Assembly (NCBI RefSeq): GCF_920987055.1
Contig: NZ_CAKLBX010000001.1
Coordinates: 496,001 to 560,000, forward strand
Reading direction: 5' to 3'
Source: Novosphingobium sp. CECT 9465
Lineage (GTDB): Bacteria > Pseudomonadota > Alphaproteobacteria > Sphingomonadales > Sphingomonadaceae
DNA length: 64,000 nt
Under the pieces are notes generated by a model. That model was not told the origin of the DNA. It worked only from the letters and a program-made list of their open reading frames with translations, and made no database searches. The position numbers were made by a program, and so were the translations under genes. Below, piece by piece: positions 17,290 to 26,001 of the stretch (the stretch's first letter is position 1; each line of letters starts with the position of its first letter).

Positions 17290-17365
17290 CCACAGCCTGA
17301 TTCCGGCACGTCGCGCTTGCGGCGGTCAATGCCTGTTCACCGACTTTATTGAGAAGAGCAAACAG

Positions 17366-17500
17366 ATGAAGCGCACTTTCCAGCCCAGCAACCTCGTGCG
17401 TGCCCGCCGTCATGGCTTCCGCACCCGTTCTGCTACCGTCGGCGGTCGCAAGATTCTTGCTGCCCGCCGTGCGCGCGGCCGCAAGAAGCTGTCGGCCTGA
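17366..17500 (+). CDS. rpmH: 50S ribosomal protein L34
   Basis: A 44-residue, highly basic ribosomal protein that starts [20 protein letters not shown] and ends in an Arg/Lys-rich tail, which is exactly the L34 family length and pattern. The start ATG has GAGAAGAG upstream. It is the first gene of the conserved rpmH-rnpA-yidD-yidC-engB cluster. Confidence 0.97.
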   Translation: MKRTFQPSNLVRARRHGFRTRSATVGGRKILAARRARGRKKLSA

Positions 17501-17538
17501 ACGCAGCCAGCTACCTTCCGAAAAGTGAGGGCGCGGGG

Positions 17539-17943
17539 ATGACCCGGATCGCCACTATTCGGAACCGGGCGGACTTTGTTGCCGCCAATCGCGGAATCCG
17601 GGTCGCAAGGCCCGGATTCGTGCTGTTGGTGAACCGTGATTCCGTGCCTGAAAGTGCCGGCGCGGATTTGCGCTTCGGGGTGACTGTCACCAAGAAGATC
17701 GGCAATGCGGTTGTCCGCAACCGCATGAAGCGTCGTTTCCGTGCCTTGCTGCGCGATGCTTTGCCAGTTTCGGGCATTCATGGGGCCGACCATGTGATGA
17801 TCGGTCGCGAAAGCGGGGTGGAGCGCGATTTCGCGGCGTTGCGCGATGAACTTGCCGTAGCGCTCGCGCGCGCTGCCGAGGGCAAGGGCGATCCGCCGCG
17901 CAGGCGCCCGGATTCGGGCAAATCCCGCAAGCCGCGCAAGTGA
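17539..17943 (+). CDS. rnpA: ribonuclease P protein component
   Basis: A 134-aa basic protein subunit of RNase P, which helps the catalytic RNA remove 5' leaders from tRNA precursors. The conserved RNA-binding motif is visible as [16 protein letters not shown]. The N-terminal stretch ([20 protein letters not shown]) and the basic C-terminus also fit. It lies 38 bp after rpmH and overlaps yidD by four bases (GTGA), as is usual for this cluster. Confidence 0.95.
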   Translation: MTRIATIRNRADFVAANRGIRVARPGFVLLVNRDSVPESAGADLRFGVTVTKKIGNAVVRNRMKRRFRALLRDALPVSGIHGADHVMIGRESGVERDFAALRDELAVALARAAEGKGDPPRRRPDSGKSRKPRK

Positions 17944-18149
17944 AGCGCCTGCTGATCCTGATCGCGCGGGGCTGGCAATTGGGGCCTTCACGCATCTTGC
18001 CGCCCTCGTGCCGCTATAGCCCTTCGTGTTCGCATTACGCGATCGAAGCGCTGGAAAAGCATGGCGCGATTAAGGGTGGCTGGCTGGCGGCGAAGCGGCT
18101 ATTGCGCTGCCACCCGTGGGGTGGGCACGGCTACGATCCGGTTCCATAG
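17940..18149 (+). CDS. yidD: membrane protein insertion efficiency factor YidD
   Basis: A 69-aa membrane-associated protein that aids YidC-dependent insertion. The family hallmarks are present: [20 protein letters not shown] with three cysteines, and [14 protein letters not shown] at the C-terminus. The start is GTG at 17940, overlapping the rnpA stop. It sits between rnpA and yidC. Confidence 0.94.
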   Translation: MKRLLILIARGWQLGPSRILPPSCRYSPSCSHYAIEALEKHGAIKGGWLAAKRLLRCHPWGGHGYDPVP

Positions 18150-18228
18150 GCCGGTGCCATAAGCCCGTTCCCCGATTGAAATTACCGGCTGCGAATTGCG
18201 CGGCAACGACTGACAGGACGCGAACACG

Positions 18229-20016
18229 GTGCAGAATCAGCGTAACCTTATCCTGGCCGTAGTCCTGACCGGCCTGCTGCTGCTTGGTTGGGATTCGGCC
18301 ATGCGCTGGTTTTATCCCGCGCCCGTCAAAAAGCCTGTGGCCGAAGCGACAGCGCCTGGCACAGCGCCAAAGCCCACGCGCGAAGGTGGTCTGGTCAATC
18401 CGGCTGACGTGGCGCTGGAGAAAAAGGACCTGCGCGCCGAACTGGCGGCGGGCAACCGTGTGCCCATCGATGCGCCGGGCCTCAAGGGCTCGATCAATCT
18501 CAAGGGCGCGCTCGTCGATGACGTGACGCTGGTCCGCCACACCGAAACGGTGGACAAGGCCAGCGCGCCGGTACGGCTGTTCTCGCCAGCAGGAACGCCC
18601 GCGCAGCATTTCGCCCAGATCGGCTGGGTGGGTGAAGGCGTGGTGGCACCCGATGCGAACACGGTGTGGACCGCCGAAGGCGCGAAGCTGACCCCGCAGA
18701 CGCCGGTTACGCTGCGCTGGAGCAACCCGACCGGGCAGACTTATACGATCCGTTACGCCATCGATGCCGACTATATGATCACCGCGACGCAAAGCGTTGC
18801 CAACGCTGGCGTTGCACCGGTCGTGGTGCGCCCCTTCGCGCTGGTCAACCGCACGGAAAAGACATCGAGCATCGATACCTGGCAGTTGCATTCAGGCCCG
18901 ATCGGCGCGCTCGACGGCTCGGTGAACTTTGACAACAACTATTCGACCGTCGCCGAAGCGCCCGGTGGGGTGGTTCCCCTGAAGGGCATGGCCAACTGGA
19001 TCGGCTTTACCGACATCTACTGGCAGTCCGCCCTGATTCCCGATGGCAATGCCAAGGCCGAAGCGGCCTTCCGCGCGCTCGGCCAGGGCATCTATCGTGC
19101 CGACCTGATCTATCCCACCGTGTCGGTGGCACCGGGCAAGGTCCAGTCGCAGACCCTGCGCCTGTTTGCGGGGGCCAAGGAGAACGCGGTCCTCGAAAAG
19201 TATGAGGAAGCGGGCGTTTCGAACTTCAGCTATTCGATCGACTGGGGCTGGTTCTCGTGGTTCGAAAAGCCGATTTTCTGGCTGCTCGATTCGATCTTCA
19301 ACAAGGTCGGCAACTTCGGCCTTGCGATCATCCTGCTGACCCTGGTGGTGCGCGGCGTGATGTTCCCGATCGCCCAGCGCCAGTTCGCCTCGATGGCGGC
19401 CATGCGCGCGCTGCAACCCAAGATGAAGGCGCTGCAGGAACGCTACAAGGACGACAAGCAGGCGCAGCAGCAGAAGATCATGGAATTGTACAAGGAGGAG
19501 AAGGTCAACCCGCTTGCCGGGTGCCTGCCGATCTTCCTTCAGATTCCGGTGTTCTTCGCGCTGTACAAGGTGCTGACGCTGACCATCGAAATGCGCCACC
19601 AGCCGTTCGTGCTGTGGATCAAGGATCTGTCCGCGCCCGATCCTGCGCATATCCTCAACCTGTTCGGCCTGCTGCCGTTCGATCCGCCCGGCTTCCTCGC
19701 CATCGGCGTGCTGGCGATCCTGCTCGGCATCACCATGTGGCTTCAGTTCAAGCTGCAACCTGCCGCGATGGACCCGGCGCAGCAGCAAATCTTCGCGTTC
19801 ATGCCCTGGATCATGATGTTCGTGATGGCTCCCTTCGCGGCGGGTCTGCTGATCTACTGGATCACCTCGAACCTGCTCACCATCGCCCAGCAGAAGTATC
19901 TTTACAGCAAGCATCCGCAATTGAAGGCGCAAGCTGACAAGGACCAGATCGACGTGAACCGCGTCGTCACCCGCGAACAGAAGGCTGCTTCCACCCGGAA
20001 GCCGAAAACACCTTGA
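18229..20016 (+). CDS. yidC: membrane protein insertase YidC
   Basis: Inner-membrane insertase of 595 aa, acting alone or with SecYEG. It has one N-terminal TM (about 6-24, [19 protein letters not shown]), a large periplasmic beta domain (about 60-330), and the conserved 60KD_IMP core with four or five TMs (about 350-560). The core includes the segment [20 protein letters not shown] and the cytosolic hairpin rich in Lys/Gln (about 390-425). The start is GTG at 18229. The N-terminal extension is typical of Gram-negative YidC. Its stop overlaps the engB start. Confidence 0.96.
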   Translation: MQNQRNLILAVVLTGLLLLGWDSAMRWFYPAPVKKPVAEATAPGTAPKPTREGGLVNPADVALEKKDLRAELAAGNRVPIDAPGLKGSINLKGALVDDVTLVRHTETVDKASAPVRLFSPAGTPAQHFAQIGWVGEGVVAPDANTVWTAEGAKLTPQTPVTLRWSNPTGQTYTIRYAIDADYMITATQSVANAGVAPVVVRPFALVNRTEKTSSIDTWQLHSGPIGALDGSVNFDNNYSTVAEAPGGVVPLKGMANWIGFTDIYWQSALIPDGNAKAEAAFRALGQGIYRADLIYPTVSVAPGKVQSQTLRLFAGAKENAVLEKYEEAGVSNFSYSIDWGWFSWFEKPIFWLLDSIFNKVGNFGLAIILLTLVVRGVMFPIAQRQFASMAAMRALQPKMKALQERYKDDKQAQQQKIMELYKEEKVNPLAGCLPIFLQIPVFFALYKVLTLTIEMRHQPFVLWIKDLSAPDPAHILNLFGLLPFDPPGFLAIGVLAILLGITMWLQFKLQPAAMDPAQQQIFAFMPWIMMFVMAPFAAGLLIYWITSNLLTIAQQKYLYSKHPQLKAQADKDQIDVNRVVTREQKAASTRKPKTP

Positions 20017-20675
20017 CCCCTGAAGACATCGAAGCAGCCGCCATCAAGGCCGAAATGATCGAACGCGCGCGTCTGCTGTTTGCCGGGCGGATCGAGTTCC
20101 TCAAGTCCGCGCCAGCGCTGCATTTCCTGCCTGATCCTGAAGTGCCGGAAATAGCCTTTGCGGGCCGGTCGAACGTGGGCAAATCATCGCTGCTCAACGC
20201 GCTGACCGGGCGCAAGTCGATTGCGCGTACCTCGGTCACGCCGGGTCGTACGCAGGAGTTGAATTTCTTCGAAGTGGGCGATCCCACGCTGCTGCGGTTG
20301 GTTGACATGCCCGGCTACGGCTTTGCCAAGGCCCCGCCCAAGGTGGTGGAGCAATGGCGCAAGCTGGTACGCGATTTCCTGCGCGGCCGCGTCGTGCTCA
20401 AGCGCGCGCTGCTGCTGATCGACGCGCGCCACGGCATCAAGGACGTCGATAGCGAGATGATGAAGATGCTGGATGAGGCCGCTGTCGGCTATCGCGTCGT
20501 GCTGACCAAGGCCGACAAGATCAAGGCCAGCGAACTCGATCAGGTCTATACCGAAACGCTCGCCGCCGCGCGCAAGCGCACCGCCGCCTATCCCGAAGTG
20601 CTGGTCACCTCATCCGAAAAGAAGATGGGCATCGAAGACCTGCGCGCCGCGGTACTGGCCGACAGCGAGATTTAG
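20013..20675 (+). CDS. engB: ribosome biogenesis GTPase EngB (YihA/YsxC)
   Basis: A 220-aa TRAFAC GTPase needed for 50S assembly. The G motifs are clear: G1 [11 protein letters not shown]2 region [10 protein letters not shown]3 DMPGYG, and G4 LTKADK. The coupled start is TTG at 20013, overlapping the yidC stop as TTGA. An in-frame ATG at 20058 is an alternative that would remove 15 residues. The gene ends the rpmH cluster. A repeat unit begins about 18 bp later. Confidence 0.94.
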   Translation: MTPEDIEAAAIKAEMIERARLLFAGRIEFLKSAPALHFLPDPEVPEIAFAGRSNVGKSSLLNALTGRKSIARTSVTPGRTQELNFFEVGDPTLLRLVDMPGYGFAKAPPKVVEQWRKLVRDFLRGRVVLKRALLLIDARHGIKDVDSEMMKMLDEAAVGYRVVLTKADKIKASELDQVYTETLAAARKRTAAYPEVLVTSSEKKMGIEDLRAAVLADSEI

Positions 20676-20692
20676 AGCGCCGTGCGGTCAAT

Positions 20693-20808
20693 CTGAATCG
20701 TCGTCATTGCGAGGCCGAAGGCCGAAGCAATCCACACCCTTTGTGTCCGACACTCTGGATTGCCGCGTTGGGCCCGCCTCCTCGCAATGACGATTTCTGA
20801 TTTGCGCC
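20693..20808. repeat. dispersed palindromic intergenic repeat, copy 2
   Basis: Second copy of the unit at 15751-15865, in the same orientation and with inverted ends (about 20700-20714 with 20780-20794). The middle parts differ by scattered substitutions rather than indels. It lies between engB and the glutathione S-transferase gene. The short reading frame across it on the minus strand is an artefact of the repeat. Confidence 0.75.
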
Positions 20809-20925
20809 CACAGATATAGAGACACTTCCGACTTCGCTCGACACGAGCGCCTTTGTGGTTTGTTCAGTCTCGACACTTCAAAACTGAACCGCTACGCGCC
20901 TGTGCGACGCAACAGGGCGAGCGCG

Positions 20926-21588
20926 ATGAAGCTGATCATCGGTAACAAGAACTACTCAAGCTGGTCGCTGCGCGGCTGGCTGGCCGCCAAGCAATCGGGC
21001 CTGACCTTCGAAGAAATCACCGTGCCGCTTTATGGCGAGGACTGGGACGAGGCGCGCCGGGCCGACGATCTTGCCCCGTCATCGGGCAAGGTGCCGATCC
21101 TGTGGGACGGCGAAGCGGTGGTGTGGGACAGCCTTGCGATCATCGATTACCTGGCGGACAAGGTCGGGCGCGACCGCTTCTGGCCCAAGGACGATGCGGC
21201 GCGGGCGATGGCGCGTTCGATGGTGGCCGAAATGCATTCCAGCTATCTGCCCTTGCGCCGCAGCCTGCCGATGAACATCCGCAAGCGCGTGGAAGGCATC
21301 GAGATCAAGCCCGATGTGCGCGCGGACATCGTGCGTATCCTGACGCTGTGGGCCGAATCGCGCGCCCGGTTCGGCAAGGGTGGGCCATTCCTGTTCGGCG
21401 CGTTCAGCGCTGCTGACATTATCTATGCCCCCGTTGTCTCGCGCTTCATGACGTATGGCGTGGGCGTTCCCGGTTTTGCCCTGACTTACATGGAAGCAGT
21501 CTGGACTCACGACTGGATGCAGGCATGGATCAACGCCGCCGAAGCTGAAGGCTGGGTGATCGAACAGTTCGAGGAGCCTGCCGTCTGA
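20926..21588 (+). CDS. glutathione S-transferase family protein
   Basis: A 220-aa cytosolic GST-fold protein. The N-terminal thioredoxin-like domain starts MKLIIGNKNYSSWSLRGWLA, with a Ser-Ser where GSH-activating residues lie, followed by SGKVPILWDG (cis-Pro) and VWDSLAIIDYLA (GSH-contacting Asp-Ser). The C-terminal helical domain carries FSAADIIYAPVVSRF. The start ATG at 20926 is followed at once by the domain, although the frame continues upstream to 20860. It overlaps dapE as TGATG. The electrophilic substrate is not predictable. Confidence 0.88.
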   Translation: MKLIIGNKNYSSWSLRGWLAAKQSGLTFEEITVPLYGEDWDEARRADDLAPSSGKVPILWDGEAVVWDSLAIIDYLADKVGRDRFWPKDDAARAMARSMVAEMHSSYLPLRRSLPMNIRKRVEGIEIKPDVRADIVRILTLWAESRARFGKGGPFLFGAFSAADIIYAPVVSRFMTYGVGVPGFALTYMEAVWTHDWMQAWINAAEAEGWVIEQFEEPAV

Positions 21589-22709
21589 TGCCCGATCCCG
21601 TCCTTCTTGCCGAACGGCTCATCGATTGCGAAAGCGTGACGCCCGCCACCGGCGCTGTGTTCGATTGCCTTGCCGGAATGCTGGAGCCGCTTGGTTTCGC
21701 GATTCACCGCTTCGTTGCGGGGGAAGCGCCCGATGGCCCGGTCGAGAACCTGTTCGCCATCCGCAAAGGCCCGGAAGGATCGCGCCACTTCGCATTTGCC
21801 GGTCATCTGGACGTGGTGCCGCCGGGCGAGGGCTGGGCGTCCGGCCCGTTCAAGGCTGAACGGCGCGGTGAACTGCTTTACGGGCGCGGCGCGGTGGACA
21901 TGAAGGGTTCGATCGCTTCCATGGTGGCGGCCGTGGCCGACATTCCGGCAGAGGCGGGCACAATCAGCTTCATTATTACCGGCGATGAGGAAGGGCCTGC
22001 ACGGTTCGGCACGGTTCCGCTGATCGACCTGATCCGCGAGATGAAGGCCGAGCCGGACCTGTGCCTGGTGGGCGAGCCGACATCGGTTCACCGGCTGGGT
22101 GACATGGCCAAGATCGGGCGTCGCGGTTCTGTGAACATGTGGATCGCCTGCAAGGGCGCGCAGGGGCACGTTGCCTATCCGCATCTTGCCGACAATCCGA
22201 TCCCGCGCCTGATCGCCTTGCTGGCCGAACTCGATGCGCTGGTGCTGGATGGCGGCACGGCATGGTTCCAGCCGTCGAACCTTGAAGTGACCGATCTCGA
22301 CGTGGGCAACAAGGCCACCAATGTGATCCCGGCAGAGGCGCGGGCGCGCATTTCGATCCGCTTCAACGATCTGCATTCGGGCGCGACCCTGGTGGCCATG
22401 GTCGAGGAAATCGCGCGCCGCCACAAGGGCGAGGTGCGCGCGGTGATTTCAGGCGAAAGCTTCATCACGCTGCCGGGCGAATTTTCGACGATCATTGCCG
22501 AAGCGGTAAAGGCAGAGACGGGCCTTGATCCCGAACTTTCGACCAGCGGCGGCACGTCCGATGCGCGGTTCTTGCGCGCGCTGTGCCCGGTGGTGGAATT
22601 CGGCCTGTGCAACGCCACGATGCACAAGAAGGATGAGGCGGTGGCGATGGAAGATCTGCGCGTATTGCAGCGGATCTACACCCGAATCGCGATCAGCGCG
22701 CTTTCCTGA
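21588..22709 (+). CDS. dapE: succinyl-diaminopimelate desuccinylase
   Basis: Zn-dependent M20-family amidase of 373 aa that hydrolyses N-succinyl-LL-diaminopimelate in lysine and peptidoglycan precursor synthesis. Metal-site motifs are visible: FAGHLDVVPPG, YGRGAVDMKGS, ITGDEEGPA with the catalytic Glu, and the late CNATMHKKDE His. The dimerisation domain lies in the middle. Its ATG shares a base with the upstream GST stop, and its 3' end overlaps the convergent Smr gene by 17 bp. Confidence 0.93.
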   Translation: MPDPVLLAERLIDCESVTPATGAVFDCLAGMLEPLGFAIHRFVAGEAPDGPVENLFAIRKGPEGSRHFAFAGHLDVVPPGEGWASGPFKAERRGELLYGRGAVDMKGSIASMVAAVADIPAEAGTISFIITGDEEGPARFGTVPLIDLIREMKAEPDLCLVGEPTSVHRLGDMAKIGRRGSVNMWIACKGAQGHVAYPHLADNPIPRLIALLAELDALVLDGGTAWFQPSNLEVTDLDVGNKATNVIPAEARARISIRFNDLHSGATLVAMVEEIARRHKGEVRAVISGESFITLPGEFSTIIAEAVKAETGLDPELSTSGGTSDARFLRALCPVVEFGLCNATMHKKDEAVAMEDLRVLQRIYTRIAISALS

Positions 22710-23259
22710 GCACGATATAGACTGCGCCCGCGCCGCCATGGCGGGGCTGCGCCGCGCGGACGGCGGCGATCTGGCTGGCGTGGGGGCTGTGCGCGAGCCA
22801 ATCGAGCAGCTTGGCGCGGATCACGCCGCGCCGCGATCCGCGCGCATCGTGTTCGTCATGCGGGCGGGGCTTCCCCGCGATCAGCAGGATCACGCGTGAA
22901 CCCATGGCCAAGGCCTGCGCGATGCCGCCGTTGAGGCGGCCATGCGCGGCATCGAGGCCGAGGCCGTGGAGGTCTATCGTCACATCCGGCACGATCGCGC
23001 CGCGCGCCAGTTTGCGGTCCCACGTCGAATCGAGACCGTGGTTTTGCAGCGGCCGCGCGACCGGAGAGGGCGGTGGCGGCGGGACCGGAGGCGGTGGCAC
23101 GCGGCCCTTGATCGCCTTGGGCGGCGCGGGAGCATGCACCACCGCCGGTTCGGCCAGCATCGGCCTTGCCTTGCGCACCGGGTGCAAGGGTACGATGGTG
23201 GCGGCGACCTTCTGCCACAGTTCTGCCTCTTCGGGCGAAAGACCGCGCGGGGGCCGCAT
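22693..23259 (-). CDS. Smr domain protein
   Basis: A 188-aa protein with a proline-rich middle linker (about 50-75, PPPPVPPPPPSPVARP). The C-terminal Smr domain (about 90-188) has DLHGLGLDAAHGRL, then VILLIAGKP and RGVIRAKLLDWL, ending GGAGAVYIVLRK. Smr domains nick or bind nucleic acid. In small stand-alone proteins like this the exact role is unclear. The ATG overlaps the mltA stop, so the two genes are probably cotranscribed. Confidence 0.87.
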   Translation of the reverse strand: MRPPRGLSPEEAELWQKVAATIVPLHPVRKARPMLAEPAVVHAPAPPKAIKGRVPPPPVPPPPPSPVARPLQNHGLDSTWDRKLARGAIVPDVTIDLHGLGLDAAHGRLNGGIAQALAMGSRVILLIAGKPRPHDEHDARGSRRGVIRAKLLDWLAHSPHASQIAAVRAAQPRHGGAGAVYIVLRKAR

Positions 23260-24485
23260 CAGCGCTGACCCAGACGCGCCAGAGTGCCCTTGGGCAGGAG
23301 GATCAGGGCGCGGCCCCGCGCGCTCATGCCGCCAGCGATCTGCCGGGCTTGCGCGCCTGCGCCCCAGAAGCTGTCAAAACGGTTGGCACCCTGAATCGCG
23401 CCGCCGGTATCCTGCGCCACCCACAGCCCGCTCACCTCCTTGCGATCGACCTGGAGCCAGACCGGCGCACCCAGGGGCACGAATGCGGGGTCGGCGGCAA
23501 CGGTCGAACGCCCGGCAATGGGCACGTTGAGAGCACCGACCGGGCCGGGACCGGTCAATTCACGGAAGAACACATAGCTGCGGTTCTGGCGCATCAGATC
23601 GCGGCCTGCTTCGGGAAAATCGCGCAAGTATTGCTGGATGCCCTGCATCGAGCCGGAATACTGGCCCGGCGCGCTGCCGATCAGCCCGCGTTCGCGCATG
23701 ACTGATCCGATGCCGGTATAAGGGTGGCCGTTCTGCCCGGCAAAGCCGATGCGGATAACGCTGCCATCGGGCGCGCGCAACCGGCCGGAGCCTTGGATCT
23801 GCAGGAAGAACAGTTCGACGGGATCAGCAGCCCAGGCGATTTCGAGGCCCTTGCCGGCAAGTTCGCCATCATCGATCTGGCCGCGATCGTAATAGGGCAC
23901 GAACACGCCTGCATCGTCATAACGGCCGAGCGGCATGCGGCCATCGGGAAGGGGCGGCGCATCCCCGGCGCGCGCGCGGACAAGATCGGGCGGCAACTTG
24001 TAAACGGGCACATCGTAGCCGGGCTGCCTTGTGCGGACGCCCGCGATTTCAGGTTCGAAATAGCCGGTGACGAAGGCATTGCCATCGCCCACTTCTGCGG
24101 TCTCGAAATAGGTCGTGAAGAACCGCGGTGCCTCGCCTTCGGGCCAGCCTTTGGCGGCGATACAGGCAGGCGCCCAGTCGTCGGGGCGGGTGAGGCCGGA
24201 ATTGTCGATACGTTTGGTCAGGCGCGGGCAGGACTGGATGAAAGTGCGCAGCGCGGCGGCGGTATTGTCAGCCTTGAAGCCAAGACCCGATGCGAGCGGG
24301 CCGGGACTGACCCCGGCCAGGGCCGCGGTAGCAGCTTTTGTGGCGGGTGGCGCAATTGGCGCAGGTCTCGTCCCTTCGGGCACGAGACGCACGCAACCGG
24401 CAATCAGCGCAATCGCGAGGAGGAAAGCGGACCGGACAAGCCCTGACTTGCGCCGGATATGTCCGGTTACGCCATCCCCCCGCAT
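23259..24485 (-). CDS. mltA: membrane-bound lytic murein transglycosylase A
   Basis: A 408-aa lipoprotein that cleaves peptidoglycan glycan strands with formation of anhydro-MurNAc. The signal peptide ends in a lipobox (LIAGC, Cys at about 31). The MltA domain spans about 110-270 (TGYFEPEIAGVRT and ELFFLQIQGSGRLR). It is followed by the 3D domain with the Asp-rich motif LWVAQDTGGAIQGANRFDSF. Length fits the family. It is cotranscribed with the Smr gene. timA lies 10 bp upstream, so all three may form one operon. Confidence 0.92.
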   Translation of the reverse strand: MRGDGVTGHIRRKSGLVRSAFLLAIALIAGCVRLVPEGTRPAPIAPPATKAATAALAGVSPGPLASGLGFKADNTAAALRTFIQSCPRLTKRIDNSGLTRPDDWAPACIAAKGWPEGEAPRFFTTYFETAEVGDGNAFVTGYFEPEIAGVRTRQPGYDVPVYKLPPDLVRARAGDAPPLPDGRMPLGRYDDAGVFVPYYDRGQIDDGELAGKGLEIAWAADPVELFFLQIQGSGRLRAPDGSVIRIGFAGQNGHPYTGIGSVMRERGLIGSAPGQYSGSMQGIQQYLRDFPEAGRDLMRQNRSYVFFRELTGPGPVGALNVPIAGRSTVAADPAFVPLGAPVWLQVDRKEVSGLWVAQDTGGAIQGANRFDSFWGAGAQARQIAGGMSARGRALILLPKGTLARLGQR

Positions 24486-24494
24486 CGTACTGGT

Positions 24495-25211
24495 TCAGGC
24501 TTCGTCGGTCTCGTCGAGCAGCCAGTCAGGATCGCGCGAGGTGAGGTCGCGGCGGAACGTCCACACGTCACGCGCTTCGACTGCATCGTCGAGTGTGCCG
24601 GCAATGACCGTGCCTTCGGCATCGCGCGTGACAGAGGCGATGTCTGCCAGGAAGCGCACGGTGATTCGCGCGGTCATGCCTTCGAGCGAGGCTGCGATGA
24701 TGCGCGCTTCGTCGATGCGGATCAGGCGGGCATCGACCGTTTCCCCCGCAGCGACGCGCGCGTCGATCGCCGAGGCGAAGCCTTCGTACACATCGGCGTC
24801 ACAAAGTTGCTGCAGTTCTTCCTTGTCGGCGCGCCAGAACGCTTCGAGAATCATGCGATAGGCGCTTTTCGACCCGGCGAGGAACTGCGCCAGATCGAAA
24901 CGGCGATCCGCCGCAATGATCGCGCGGACGCCGATTTCGGCGCGGTTGTCGAACGTGTTCGGCTCTGGCGCGGCAAGTTCGCGCGTACGGGCGGCGTTCG
25001 CGCCGCCTTCGACAACGCGCTGGGAAACCGGCTGTTGCGGGTTGGCCGAAGGATCAGGCTGTTCGATCCGGCGGCGCACAGGCTCCTCGTCCCGCTCAGG
25101 CCGGCGGCCAAGGACGGAGTAGAGACGCAGGCCCAGAAAGGCCGCAATCATCGCCAGGATCACAATCTGAACAATCACGCGCTTTATTCCCGAACTGGCC
25201 ACGACTTGCAC
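24495..25211 (-). CDS. timA: Tim44/TimA-type membrane-anchored protein
   Basis: A 238-aa protein with one N-terminal membrane helix (about 10-30, VIVQIVILAMIAAFLGLRL), a charged linker, and a C-terminal Tim44-like domain (about 100-230: FDLAQFLAGSKSAYRMILEAFWRADKEELQ). The alphaproteobacterial family is the bacterial relative of mitochondrial Tim44 and is typically encoded next to secB, as here. The exact bacterial role is not settled. The start is GTG at 25211. A second GTG at 25202 is possible and neither has a strong ribosome-binding site. Confidence 0.82.
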   Translation of the reverse strand: MQVVASSGIKRVIVQIVILAMIAAFLGLRLYSVLGRRPERDEEPVRRRIEQPDPSANPQQPVSQRVVEGGANAARTRELAAPEPNTFDNRAEIGVRAIIAADRRFDLAQFLAGSKSAYRMILEAFWRADKEELQQLCDADVYEGFASAIDARVAAGETVDARLIRIDEARIIAASLEGMTARITVRFLADIASVTRDAEGTVIAGTLDDAVEARDVWTFRRDLTSRDPDWLLDETDEA

Positions 25212-25415
25212 CCGGCAAGTCTGGCATCATTCCAACCTGCCTTAAATAGGTACGGATTACAAATGAACAACGTGTGCACGGCCCTTTTGGGTGGTTCACT
25301 TGGGCAGGATTCGGGACCGCCTGCTTCAGGCGCGCCTGATACAAGGCGCATTGCCGCGCGATTGCCGCGGTGCTAGGCGCGCGGGCAAGGGAAAACCACC
25401 AGGAAAGCTGTCCTC

Positions 25416-25949
25416 ATGGCCGACGAAGGCAACATCATTTCGAATCTCAATCTCGACGACCACAGCCATGGCGGCCCGCTGCCCAATGGCGAGGACACGG
25501 CGCCCGCAATCGGCCTGATCTCGCAATATGTGAAGGATCTGTCGGTCGAGAATCCGAACGCGCCGGAAAGCTATCAGTGGACTGAAGTTCCTGAAATGGC
25601 CGTGGACTTCAACATTTCGGCCCGCGCGATTCAGACCGAGATTCACGAGATCGAGCTGAAGATCAATGTGACATCCAAGGGTTCGCAAGGCACCGCGTTC
25701 ATCGTCGAACTGGCCTATTGCGGCTTGATCGGCATGCGCAATGTGCCTGAGGAGCAGGCCCATCCGTTCCTGTTTGCCGAAGGCCCGCGCATCCTGTTTC
25801 CGTTCGCGCGCCGTATCATTGCCGATGCCGTGCGCGATGCAGGCTATCCGCCGATGATGCTGGAGCCGATCGACTTCAACGGGCTGTACATGCAGCAACT
25901 GGCACAGGCGCAGGCCACGGCTGACGCGGTTCCTGCGGGTCAGGCCTGA
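25416..25949 (+). CDS. secB: protein-export chaperone SecB
   Basis: A 177-aa tetrameric chaperone that keeps preproteins unfolded and passes them to SecA. The conserved core is present: FNISARAIQTEIHEIELKIN, FIVELAYCGLIGMRNVPEEQ and LFPFARRIIADAVRDAGYPP. The N-terminal 30 residues are acidic and His-containing, as in other alphaproteobacteria. It is divergent from timA across a 204-bp gap that must hold both promoters. Confidence 0.95.
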   Translation: MADEGNIISNLNLDDHSHGGPLPNGEDTAPAIGLISQYVKDLSVENPNAPESYQWTEVPEMAVDFNISARAIQTEIHEIELKINVTSKGSQGTAFIVELAYCGLIGMRNVPEEQAHPFLFAEGPRILFPFARRIIADAVRDAGYPPMMLEPIDFNGLYMQQLAQAQATADAVPAGQA

Positions 25950-25958
25950 TTTCGGGCT

Positions 25959-25997
25959 GCTTCCCCATTTCAGACGGGTTCTTTGATTTGGGGAAGC
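25959..25997 (+). promoter_or_regulatory. hairpin overlapping the murJ ribosome-binding site
   Basis: A perfect 9-bp inverted repeat (25959-25967 with 25989-25997). The right arm contains GGGGAAG, the likely Shine-Dalgarno of murJ (ATG at 26002). If the hairpin forms in the mRNA it would hide that site. It could also act as a weak terminator for secB, though no T-run follows. Confidence 0.4.
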
Positions 25998-26001
25998 GGT
26001 C

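Noticed and set aside
20688..20876. 62-codon frame across the palindromic repeat
   Set aside because: It is the translation of the dispersed repeat itself (RHCEEA...RPRNDD pattern), a known artefact of such repeats.
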